From: Desarmillaria ectypa
Taxonomy: Eukaryota; Basidiomycota; Agaricomycetes; Agaricales; Physalacriaceae
Reading direction: 5' to 3'
DNA length: 64,000 nucleotides
Assembly (NCBI GenBank): GCA_030407005.1
Contig: JAUDYN010000011.1
Location: 1,230,501 to 1,294,500, forward strand
Position numbers and translations under genes: made by a program. Positions 51,900 through 62,830 of the stretch are shown here, in pieces. The notes below the pieces were generated by a model that was not told the origin of the DNA, did not search any database, and saw nothing but the letters and a program-made list of their open reading frames with translations. How positions within the stretch are numbered: position 1 is the first letter of the stretch; every line of letters starts with the position of its first letter.

Positions 51900-52295
51900 T
51901 ATTACAGCCCTGTCTAACATGTGACTTGGGATGTAAGCTTCTCTCTGGGCTGTCTCATGTTCAGACAATCACCCTTTTAATAGAGAGGTTGGCTAAGTCT
52001 TTGGTTTTGTGTAGTAGAAGGTATATGGATGTAATTTAGTCAAAAGATAGAGTACATCAGTGAAAACTACTCTACTTATATATTGAAAATACAGCATTAT
52101 TAATAAATGAAATGGTATCATCTATGAGAGAACAGTGTGTAAATCAGATGGATCATGGGCAAATAAGAGTAAACTGGGGTATGAATCATCAAGAAATAGG
52201 GTGGTCATTGGTGAATGCATTGATACTGTCTGAGATAAGATATGTGGTGTCATGAATATGACAAAATAAGATTAGATAATGGAAAAATCATAACA
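51900..52295 (-). repeat. LTR of dead gypsy relative copy 2 (396 bp)
   Basis: Minus-strand TGTTATGATTTTTCC...GGGCTGTAATA, homologous to the LTRs at 35,736 and 40,522. The terminal CA has become TA. The self-priming complement (TTAGTCAAAAG) follows at 51,899 downward. Confidence 0.8.
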
Positions 52296-52489
52296 CTTTC
52301 TTACTTACATCTGTACTCTAGACTGACATTCATGTTATTGGTACAAGTATCACTGGCTGACATGAACATAGAGAAGTAACTTCAGTTGTGTGTATTAATA
52401 TAGCAAGTCTGTGTCATATCTACTAGAATTCTTCTCTCTGTTCAGCATTTTTACTTACTTTGATACTACTCTTGTAAATTAAATTCTTG

Positions 52490-52925
52490 TGTTGAAATTT
52501 GAGAGTTGAGCTAAGATGATAGTAATCCAGCATTATGCTGAACTTACTGATTAAGAGAGAAGTATTAAGAAAAGTGTAAAAAATTCTAGTAAATTAGCAT
52601 TTAGTATGAAGTAGATACAGTAGTGTATATCTGCATGCATTTACAGAGTGTTGAAATCCTAGATGTTGCACAGGGTAGACTCCAGGCTGGTAAAGCCAGA
52701 TGTAAAGAAATTGTTATCCTATGGCTCTTTCACACTAGAATCTAGAATATACTACAACTTTTTATGACTCTCATGCTTACTCATCAACTCTCAACATGAT
52801 GCCAGATTGCTCCTTCTAAAACTTTTCAGCAAAGTCCCAATATAGAGCTCAGCCAAGCACAATACTATTGGCCTAACACTGTGCATGTATTAACTGAAAA
52901 CAAACTAATTCCCTATTTTACAACA
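52490..52925 (+). mobile_element. Solo LTR, 248 bp family, copy c, with nested insertion
   Basis: Target duplication TCTTG at 52,485-52,489 and 52,926-52,930. The two halves (52,490-52,648 and about 52,843-52,925) together make one LTR of the 248-bp family in plus orientation. They are separated by a nested LTR-like insertion. Confidence 0.75.
52649..52842 (-). mobile_element. Nested LTR-like insertion (194 bp)
   Basis: It starts TGTTGAAATCC and ends GTCCCAATA, between CAGAG (52,644-52,648) and TAGAG (52,843-52,847), a 5-bp duplication with one transition. Its 3' part resembles the 248-bp LTR family, so it is a related member inserted into an older one. Confidence 0.55.
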
Positions 52926-52930
52926 TCTTG

Positions 52931-53799
52931 TAAGCAATATTTTGTCTTAGTCATATTAATGTATAACACTAGCAAACTATATTACTGTACTGTATAGTAA
53001 GCCTTTCTCTTGCCTTGCAAACTTATAAGTATGCACAGCACTTTTTTATATGTTTTATGTGCATGTGCTCAAAGACCATATATCATCTTGATAATATTCT
53101 CACCAAGAACCTCATACAGCTGCCCTTTATCAAACTAATATCAGTCTATTTGCCTGCTGCAGCTGACTTGTTCCATAGTATTATCCTCATGGCATATAGT
53201 ACTAACACATAGTTATTGAACTTGTGACTTCTATGGCTGAGACCTATTAGATTACTGTGTAGAACCTGGATGTATGATGTATGCCTGAGAGAAAATGAAA
53301 CAAATCAACAATCAATGTGCCTGTTGATATGAGATCACATGGTTTTAATAGTATAAAATTTTGCAAGTTTTCCTTTGTTTAACTTGGTTCAAATTGCATT
53401 ATACTTGCAATGATTGAATTAAGAAAAGTCTGTCCAAGGGACAGAGGTGATAAATTGTAGGTTGGTTCCATGATTTTAGAGTGTATAGAGCCTAGAGGCT
53501 CATCACCATTTTCACTGTTCTATATACAGATTCATACATATGGATATAGACCTACAAGTCACTTATCTCAGTTTTGATATTACACACTCATATTTTTTAC
53601 AAGCCTATATACCAAATCAAACTATCTAACTGTTTCTCCTCAAAAAGAATGTAGTGGTGCAAAAGAAAGCTATATATGTAAGTTCAGAGAATCTTAACAT
53701 GTGATTGATCTCTCTGCCATCAGTAATTTCTGGTGCTGATCATGGTCCAGCTACACAGACTCATATGTAGCCATGGCTTATCAGCAGCCAGCCTTTCAA
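52931..53799. other. CpG-poor, gene-free spacer
   Basis: No coding sequence or transposon ends recognised. The texture (many TG/CA, few CG) resembles the decayed elements to the left. Confidence 0.5.
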
Positions 53800-53944
53800 G
53801 TCAGTAATATTCAGTTGTCCTGATTTTTATGATTAATGCTACTCTTGGATACACTTCTATCAACTTTGAGATAGGTTCCATCTTATTAGAGTTTTTTTAT
53901 TTATGTGCACATATAATGCTTGAGTTTTTATCTAAGAACTATAA

Positions 53945-54662
53945 GGGGAGATACAAAGTACCACAGGATGCAGGTCCACAGTGCCTTTGAAGACTTCAGT
54001 GTTTCATCTTGTTGTGAAAAATGGAGGATGAACAGATCAGTTCATTCCCAGTTAGTATATGCAGTGTCAGGCCAATAGTATTGTGCTTGGCTGAGCTCTG
54101 CAAACACATGCAGATGTACACTACTGTACCTACTTATATACTAAATACTAATTTACTAGAATGTTCTACAACTTTTCTAATATTTCTTTCTTAATCAGCA
54201 AGTTCAGCATGATGCCAGATTGCCATCATCTCAGCTCAACTCTCAAATCCCAACACATCTGGATACAAAGAATAAGAGTCTTGATATATAAAAATACATT
54301 CAGAATCCAAGCCCAATACACAATCAAAAGGACATGAGTAGGCAGATGTATGCCAATAATGCCCAATGCAAATATAGCCTGTTTCTTTTGAATCAAAGTT
54401 TTGAATAGACAGATAGGGCAGTAGGTAGGTTGTCATTCTTTCAACACTGACCAGACCGCTGACCTGCATCCATCTTTTCATATTGTGAGTAATGGCACAA
54501 TGCTTATCTGAAGATATGGTCTGACATAGTCAGGGTAGGAACTGCCACATTGATCCAGATTCTTGGGCCTCAGAAGTCAGGTCCAGTATGCGAGTAATTC
54601 TGCAGACGGGAGCCCAGCCCCATCTATGTAAAGTATAGTAACAGAAGGTTTCTATGATTGGG
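53945..54662 (-). pseudogene. Broken copy of the hypothetical gene at 16,219-16,695
   Basis: Alignable with copy 1 throughout (NMKRWMQ-like start of the preserved block, QNFDSKETGY, SYSLYPD) but carrying frame changes near the 5' end. It is interrupted after the SLYPD codons by the solo LTR at 54,010-54,255. Confidence 0.7.
54010..54255 (-). mobile_element. Solo LTR, 248 bp family, copy b (246 bp)
   Basis: Plus-strand TGTTGTGAAAAATGG...AAATCCCAACA with the perfect target duplication CATCT (54,005-54,009 and 54,256-54,260). The empty site is preserved in copy 1 near 16,290 (as cgtct), proving insertion after duplication. Confidence 0.95.
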
Positions 54663-55425
54663 AACAAAGATTGCCAACCTAGCCCCACCAAGTACTAACA
54701 CATTTACCAGAAATCAGAGTTGAAGTTTATGCAGCCCAAGATTTACTGAGAAATGTGGTGGGTACCTTGGAGCTCGTAAGTAGAGTATCTCAATGCAGAA
54801 ACATATTTCCCTCAAATCACAAGTAGAAATCCGGGAGACTAGGTGTTGGCATTAAACATTTGTCTTGGCACTCAGGGTTTACTCAGGGTTCTTGCCGAAG
54901 TTGATCGCCGTCCACGTGTTTCTCACGTTGCTGTCCTCTTCCTCAAGACAAGAGAAAAAGACGCCAAGAAGAAATTGTGGCCCGACTCAGTACGGCACCA
55001 CGAAATGGCCTTGTGGAAATGCAACATAGGCGCCTTCCCAAATACTTGGCATTTCTGCTTTGACAGGTATGCCATGCAAGTAGGTCATTTCACGACTTGG
55101 TCATCGCCGGTGACTATGAATAACTCTCTGCGAGTATGCGACGCGAGCAGTTGAGGACTCAAAGATCATTATGGCACCGAGTTTTTCTCTGCAAGTCCGC
55201 GAAGTCGCAGGTCACCCTGTCATCGGGCGCAGTTTTGATATGTTATTTACTATTTTATATACCACAACTTGGCACCGAAGCGGCAGTTCATGGTGTGCTC
55301 TGCGCACCGAAAATTCTCCTTACATCTCTAGATATGTTACCGGGCCGCCGTTTTGTCACGCGCTGTCCAAGGAAATTCTGTATATATAGTTGTCGCGCAA
55401 ACCAAGTCGACCTAAAGATTCGACC

Positions 55426-56950
55426 ATGCTATCCAAGGTGTTTACTGCTATTCTCTGTGCCCAAGCCGCCTGGGCTTACAGCTCGCCACCCTCTGGTGCC
55501 ATTACTGTCGGTAGCTCTGGGAAGTACTCTACCCTCGCTAAGGCATTGGCAGATACCTCTAGCAATGCACGTTCTCCCACGTCTAAATGTCGCGCATAGG
55601 TACTTACGAATCTCCAGGTTTACTTCATTTACTCTGGCACGTACACCGGTCAAACGCTCATCTCTCGAAGCAACATCAAAATCTATGGACAGACCAACAC
55701 GGCCAATAGCTACACCGGCAACAGTACGTTTTCATCACTTCCCTTGCCGAGGAACTCTTTTCTCACACATCCGTCCCAGCCGTCACTTTGACCAACTCCC
55801 TCGGTGCCGATGCCGCTGGTTCCAACGATGCGAGTGGCACTGTCCGTGTACACGGCTCCAACGTCGCCCTTTACAATTTGAACATCGTGAATTCACGCGG
55901 TCAGGTAAATTTCTGTTCTCGTATTTTGTTCTAGCGACATGTTCTGAACTTTTTCTTCAAGGGCGTAAGTGCCTCCGAATGCCGCCTCATCCGGAGGCCG
56001 CTGATGTGTTTCTAGGTCCAAGCCATTGCCCTAAGTGTTCAGGCAACCCAGTTCGGTGGTTACGGTTTGAAAATTGTCGGATATCAGTAAGTTTTCCGTG
56101 CCCTTTGCTACGACTATATCCTACTAATTTTCCGTAGGGATACTTTGTTGGCGAATGTGGGCTAGTGAGTACAGTTCTTCTCTGGAGTATCCAGGTTATC
56201 TTTACACCGAATTCATAGCGAATTTATCGCCAAATCTTACATTGAAGGAAATACTGACTTTGTATGTTTTCATACTCTCCCCCATTCTCACCCTTTCTAA
56301 ATTTCATTTACCACGGCAGATCTTCGGACAAACCGCATCGTGAGTGCCCACCTACTAATGAATAGCGGCCTTCTCACGGCCCACTATCCAGGCTCTGGAT
56401 TACCGGCTCCGTTATTCACGTAATGACCCTCTTTGAGTCCTGATTCTCACTCATATCTGTTTAACTCCTTTACAGACTTTGGGTAACGGATATATCACCG
56501 CCTCCGGACGAAGCAGCAACGATAACAATTGGTATGTTATTGACAGCAGTGAAATCTCTGGATCCGGGGGTGCCTATCTCGGAAGGCCATGGAGAAACTA
56601 CGCCCGAGTCGTCTTCCAGAAGAGTAAACTCGGCAGCAACGTGCCTGCCGCAGGATGGTCCATTTGGAACACTGGGTAAATCCTAGATTTCAATTTCAAA
56701 TCACACACATTTTACTGATCTACTTTTATCCTCAAGTGATGAACGGTAATTCTGTTGTTTCTTCTCTCTACAAAATGAACGTCCTGACGCTCTGGGTAGC
56801 ACCGACCATACTACTTTCGCGGAATACGGCAACTCCGGCGCTGGTGCTGGCACTTCTTCACGTGCAAGCTTCTCTAGGGTTTTAAGCAGCGCTGTGAGCA
56901 TCTCGACCGTGCTGGGCTCCACGAGCTGGATCGATTCCAGTTTCTTGTAG
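55426..56950 (+). CDS. Pectin methylesterase (CE8), copy 2
   Basis: Same 12-exon structure as copy 1, shifted by 36,666-36,667 bp: signal peptide MLSKVFTAILCAQAAWA, the 3-nt Gly microexon, GYQDTLLA, EGNTDFIFG, and YLGRPWRNYARVVF with the usual Arg after LGRPW. Stop TAG is at 56,948-56,950. No frame-breaking change was found, so both paralogues appear functional. They differ at a handful of residues, for example Lys for Ala near residue 39 and Ser for Gly near the C-terminus. The GC-AG first intron is conserved. Confidence 0.9.
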
Positions 56951-57835
56951 CACACGTAATTGCTTGATTTTATCATTGTTTCGAATAAACTGCACCAAAT
57001 TGCATACGTTGTGTCGCTGAACAGCTAGTCTGGGGCCGTTAGCCTCGTGCAGAGTTTCCTCATCCTGTGGATATCAACTTGACTGGATAGATTTTAGCAG
57101 GAAATTCAATGTAAAGTATTCAAGTTGCGTTGCGTCCGCAAAATCGCTGGACGAGAACAAGTTTTAACTTTGGCTGATTGAAGCAATCATAATATTTAAT
57201 CTACTATAGGACATTGGAATCGTCCCAGATGATGAGGCCAACCTTTTTCGGCTCTCGAGTCGTCGAATGATATTATGTACGTTCGTTACCAGTAAATTGA
57301 CCCGGATTACTAGAAATTAACTTGAGGGCCAGTATGATGTCGTTCACTAGCATTCAGCACCTCATCCTCTGTCCAATCTCCTTTACCTGCCCTTGAAGTT
57401 TGCATTATTGTGCGTTGTACAACTTGAACACTTGGTCAAGAACAAGCAAGTCAGACGTGAAGCTTGAAGCTCAATGAGCATTGGTTCTCGAAAGACATAT
57501 GTGAGAAATGGCTCCTTCTTTGAAGGTTTCGAGGTAATAGAAGTCCAAGATCGGACGAGGAATGGCTGGGCGACGGACTCAAACGGATACTCTGATGCAT
57601 AAATATTGATGCTCAACGAAAAGATCGGGATAATGCATGCCCACACCACCCAGATTCACCTCCGCGAATCACGTTCAGGGAAGAACACTCGCACCATTTC
57701 GAAGGAAATACAATGCTAATAGTCACAGCGCCCACGATGCGTGGGAGAATGAAAAAGAATAGTCGAGGATATCGATCATGATCAGTAAGCCTACTTAGCA
57801 ACCACCATCTGCCCTGTTACCATTTGGTACATCTA

Positions 57836-59373
57836 ATGGAAATAAGGGTAAGTTCAATTTATGTGTATTGTAGTGTGTCCTTCCATTCACCGGTTTGTAG
57901 CTAGGGCCTATTCACACCCTACCTGAGGAGCTATTCTTTAGCATATTTTCCAGCCTGATACAATCATGGGATCCATGGCCTCTTGGACGCTTATCCTACA
58001 CAGAGAGCCCTTGGATCTTGACCCTCATATGCAAGTCGTGGAGGGAGTTGTTGTTTAGGTCACCACTGCTCTGGAAATCCTACTTCGAGCACAGGCCGAT
58101 CTTTGGCACAGGAACAGCAGTCTACCCTCCTCCTTCCCAATTATATGCTTTGCTATCCTCCGAACGATTTTCTTCTGTTCCCATATCCTTCCAGGTCAGG
58201 CTGATGGCCGGGACACTCACCTCGGTTCCTGCAGCCTGGGTCGACCTTCTGACAGTCCTCAGCGAAAATAACACCAGCCTCGCTCCGGTGACTCTCATAA
58301 TCAAAGGAAGGGCCGCTATGGCATCTTCCGTTGTAGATCTTTGCCGGACGGTCTTCTCGGGTAACGGATCCGAGGAAACGATTAGAATCGGATTCGACAT
58401 TGATCATAACTGGACTTTTGAAGGACAGGCAGGCATGGAGACTCTAAAACATATCTTCGCAACAATGCCTCCCTATCTTCCCCTTGCCCGACTTTGCGGC
58501 TCGTTTTCTCTTTCCAATGAACAAGTTGCAGATTATATCCTTTTTGCTCAGATCATTAGCCACTGCGTCCATCTCACCCACCTCAAAATATCGTCCCCCC
58601 TTGACAAGCGTATTGCTTACGCTATAGCTAGCGCCCGTCCCCCACTTTCCGTATTTGACTGTAATAATTATATAGCAAGCGCGCTGTCTCAGGTGCTCTG
58701 GACCGTCCGCAAAACATTGGTCTGGCTTAATGCCGGGTCCGTTATACGGGTCACCCACACTGGCGGTACCGTGACATTTTCCAGCGGCATGCAAACATTT
58801 GTGTTGCCACCCTCTGGATTTCCTTTACTCCGCGAAATCCATATCGCTTTCGATGACAGCAGTACAGGGCTCTTGGAAGCACTGGGAAACACCAGACTGC
58901 CATCTCTCTCCGCGCTGCGGCTGCATATCAATCGCGCTAGTGATGACCTTCATGATTCGGAGCGTCACTTGCGTGATTTCCAATATGCATCAGCCTTTGC
59001 GAACAAGTATGGCCAGCAGACCAGATTCCTGACCCTTGATGTTCTCGGTGAAGAGGCGGACTGCGTACAATCCATACTCAACCAGTTCCCTAACCTCGAA
59101 GGGTTGGCTCTGGGAAGCGTTGGATTATTTTGCCCGTGCCATGCAGCACTGCGCAATCTGCGTATTCAGTATGCGTGGAACGAGAATTGGCCGCTCCTTT
59201 ATCCCGAATCAGGCCGTCTCCCTGCTCTCAAGACAGTGGGATTTCCCGCCACACAGTGGACCGAAGGCCGGGAAGATCTTCAGGCACACGGTATAGGTGT
59301 CGATCTCTGGGAGGACAATTATGCATGGGGAGATAGGAACATGTCGTTTTGGATGCAAGGTTTTTTCTCTTGA
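57836..59373 (+). CDS. F-box / leucine-rich-repeat-like protein
   Basis: Exon 1 is only 12 nt (57,836-57,847, MEIR), then an intron 57,848-57,900 (gtaagt...tttgtag), and one long exon to TGA at 59,371-59,373, giving 494 residues. The N-terminal F-box reads IHTLPEELFFSIFSSL...LICKSWRELLFRSPLLW and would bind Skp1 in an SCF ubiquitin ligase. The rest has irregular leucine-rich segments (FPLLREIHIAF, LPSLSALRLHI, FPNLEGLALGSV) typical of the large, fast-evolving agaricomycete F-box families. The substrate is unknown. The start lies only 20 bp beyond the end of segmental duplication A. Confidence 0.8.
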
Positions 59374-59719
59374 TTTCGTGATATCTCTGGGCGTTTTCGT
59401 GCGTTTATATACTCCTCCTAATCCTAATTCTTACTGATGTGATCATCATCAAGATGGAGGGTTTATTGGCGTACGGTGGACCCCTTAGGAATCTTCGTCA
59501 GTTGAATGCCTTCCTGTATCACATTTGTATCCAAGGGGAGAGCTTGACTTTCCTTTTCCCTGGGACATGGGGTTCGGAATATGTTTTAGAATGGTGATGG
59601 GCACAGGTTACGCTCTGCTCCGACTTCGCAGGCTGTCATTCTGTGCATTAACGAGCGAGCATCATATATGAATACATAGGATCATCAGATATTACTAAAA
59701 TCTATACCGAAAGACCCCT
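59374..59719. other. Convergent intergenic region
   Basis: Shared 3' flank of the F-box gene (plus) and the permease (minus). No other feature seen. Confidence 0.6.
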
Positions 59720-62291
59720 CTACGTGTCAGACGCCTCCTGTACTTTCATTTCAGTTTCGTACTTCTTGGCTGTGCTGGGGTCCATAACATCGATACCCAT
59801 CTCTTCAGCTGCAAACGCAAAAATGAGTCTCGCAAGTATCCCTTTGATAGGGAATGGGTAAGTCTTACCAGCAATCTGCTTGACGGGTCCAGTAAACCAC
59901 TTTCTCGCACTCAAAAACCAATACCCGAAACTATAAGTAAGAACGATCCCAACTGCCACAATGGAATAATTGAAAGTTTGCGAATCAACGGGCTGTTCCA
60001 GTAGGCAATGAGAGTTTTATTGGGCCGTATCGCTGACTGGATAAGGACACGTACGTTCACTTGGGGAAGAATGAAAGCAATGGAGATGAACATGATCCAC
60101 AGCACCGCGGCCATCGCCACTGGGTATGAGAATGAGCCAAGATGGAATGGACCTCGAACAAAACTTTCTCGATTTAAGACACGGAGCGCGACGGGTATAC
60201 CTAGACCGATTGGTCATGGAAGGGCTCATAGTGTGAAGTATGAATACACTTACCATAAGATATATACAGACCGATGGTGGCGATAGATGTAGCCGCTGAA
60301 AACGCGACCGTGCTGCCTAAGCTAGGCAGGCCTAGAAGGAAACTCAAGGTACAAGCAAGCCATACTAAGGAAGGAAGGATAAGAGATAAGAGATACTACT
60401 ATTGTACAGGCACATACCGGTCCGTATGGGCGACTTCCACTTCGTATTGACGACCGCGAAGAACTTGGATCCCGGAACACCACCGTCCCGAGCAAATGCG
60501 TACATCATACGGGAATTTGACGTGATTGAGAATGTCCTTACTTTACCATCAGTGGGGATGACACGTGCAAGAATTACTATACTTACCCGCAGAAGAACAT
60601 ACACCCGATAATAATGACCTGGTAAATAATAGGCCAGGAATATGAGTGAAATATTGGAAGCATACCATAAGGACGATTGCACCGTCAGTTCCGACGGTGT
60701 CCAAGAATATTTGAGCCACTGGTTGTCCGGTTGCTGAATTTACGGTCCCATCGAGATCTTGAATGGAGAAGAGCAACCCGAGAAGGAGATACCACCCTAG
60801 AATAGATGACACGCCGATGGCCATGATGATGCCGATACTTCCTGACATGGCAGCGTTGCGTGTCTCTTCCGTCATCTGCGAGTTTCCGTCAATAAGAGGC
60901 ATCGTAGGTGCAAAGAGCTCAAAACAAACACACATGAGCACTAGCATCGAATCCTGAGATGATGGTCAGGGTGAGTGCACGGAGAAAACGAATATCGCAC
61001 ACCTGTGAGAGTGTACTGGTAACATATAGAAACACATCAACAGGTGAATGAATACGCTTATCGGGAAAGAACTTACTTGTGCCATAAGAGTCTAGGTAAT
61101 GCGGGTCAATTGCAAAGAATTTGGAAGGATACTAAGGGAGGGACGTACACCAATAACCACGACGTATGCATGACTAGCTCTTTCACCCCACCCACCAGTA
61201 CCATCGATAAATTGCGTAAAGACAAATTTTGCCGACTGGTGCGTTGGAGCCTTGGCGAGAATAGCAATCACCAGTGAAAAGGTTCCAAGGGCGTGCCACC
61301 ACACAGAGATGTTATTCAGGTAATGCAGAATGTGTACGCCAAACGTGTTGATCAAGCCTACATATCCATCAAACGGGTACAGGAATAAATGAATGCAGGT
61401 ATGCGAACCTTGTGTGGCCAAAACAGCTGCGTAGACACCAATCTGAGTCTTCGAAGTAGGCACAAAGTCTGTTTTGAACGTGCACACTGTGGACAAAAAG
61501 CTGGCACAAGCGAAACTGATACCTGTGGTGACAGCAACTTGGCCCAAAAGATTGAACCAGCCTATGAGCATCGTCAATCGATGCGCCTAAATGAGAGACC
61601 GACATTGCATACCACATATCCACGACGCCATCGCAGCGTATTGCGGTTTTGAAAGCATGGCAGCCCAGAAATAAGGTCCCCCTGACGTTGGATGTGCACT
61701 GGTAGGAAAAGTTAGTAGGTATTGACGATAACTGACAGTGAGATTGATCCAACCTGCAGACCTCTGATGGCGTGTTAACGGTCACATTGAAAAACGGACA
61801 GAGAGAAGTGTGACTTACCAGCCATGGCTAGTCCCACAAACATAGTGAATATTGAGACTACAACCCATCCCCACACCATCACAGCAGGACCTCCGGTATT
61901 CTATTCGTATTAATTAAGGTATGATGGGTTTGCAGACACGATGCACTCACCAATCCAAACAGAAACAGTGACGACATACCCGTCACTACGGATATGATTG
62001 AGAAGGACACCTGAATGTCGGCTTTGAGCACGGTACATAGATGGGTCGCGAAAAACAAAAGGTACCCCAAAGTTCTGTTAAAAAGGTATTAAAAGACAGA
62101 TGTGCGTGATTTCTTCTGAAAACGGTACCTGCATCAAACCCAATTCTCGCCTAGTATACCGCAGCTCAAGTTAGTATCGCAAGGATGTATGGGTAGATAA
62201 CGAAAACGTACTTGAGCTCCTGCTTGTAACCCATCCGGGCCAAATCCTCCTCATCGTTCTCAATGACATGATCATGGATTGCATCGGCCAT
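59720..62291 (-). CDS. Amino-acid/GABA-type permease (APC superfamily)
   Basis: A multi-exon minus-strand gene from ATG 62,291 (MADAIHDHVIENDEEDLARMG) to TAG 59,720-59,722. After the hydrophilic N-terminus comes NFGVSFSIISVVTGMSSLFLFGL, the start of the transporter core. Hydrophobic segments follow (GWFNLLGQVAVTTGISFAC, SGSIGIIMAIGVSSILGWY), with the MTEETRNAA loop and the SRMMYAFARDGGVPGSKFF motif found in fungal GABA/choline/basic amino-acid permeases. About 12 membrane helices are expected. It is an integral plasma- or vacuolar-membrane amino-acid or amine importer; the exact substrate cannot be read from the sequence. No disabling mutation was seen, but not every exon joint was resolved. 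Confidence 0.85.
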
Positions 62292-62830
62292 GTTGGATGC
62301 AAAGAACTGAAAGGTAGGAAGTCATCATAAAAAGATCCGTCGTACTTTAAAATGGTGGATACACGATAAGAGAGCACATGCACAAATTTCCCGGAAAGGA
62401 CCTACCCGCGGTGTTAAGTCGCGACTCAGGGATTGTCATTTGATGATCATTAACATTCCTACAGTGTTATCTCTGTGAGCGAACCCGTACCATTGAATGG
62501 CTTACCCGCGGCGTCGGTTGGTTAGGAGTACAGCCAGCTCCTCTTGGGAAAAATGCTGACCAAACGGGGACAGAAACGAATCTTCCGGTAATCAAAGACT
62601 GCTGATTTTACCCGGGTAATAGGTCATGCTATTCAATTTCTGTAGACCGAGGATTGACGAGATTTGCCGTGGCAGAGCACAGGTGGCTGTACCCCCCAAT
62701 TTTTTGAAATGGCTAGTTGCTTTGACAGAATTTCTATATACCGAAGCATACATACGGACCTCTGAGATGTAATTCTACGGTTATCGAATGTACTTTAGGA
62801 ATAACCGACCATCGAAATAACTGCACCAAT
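62292..62830. other. Permease upstream region
   Basis: It lies between the permease start and the 3' end of the Puf6-like gene, which is transcribed in the same direction and toward it. Presumably it holds the permease promoter and 5' UTR. No coding sequence is supported. Confidence 0.5.

Larger units (their letters stand above)
53800..57816 (+). repeat. Segmental duplication A (copy 2)
   Basis: Direct repeat of 16,068-21,807. The first kilobase (53,800-54,840) has lost most CpG sites relative to copy 1. The pectinase gene and 3' flank (54,900-57,816) retain them. It ends just upstream of the F-box gene start. Confidence 0.9.
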
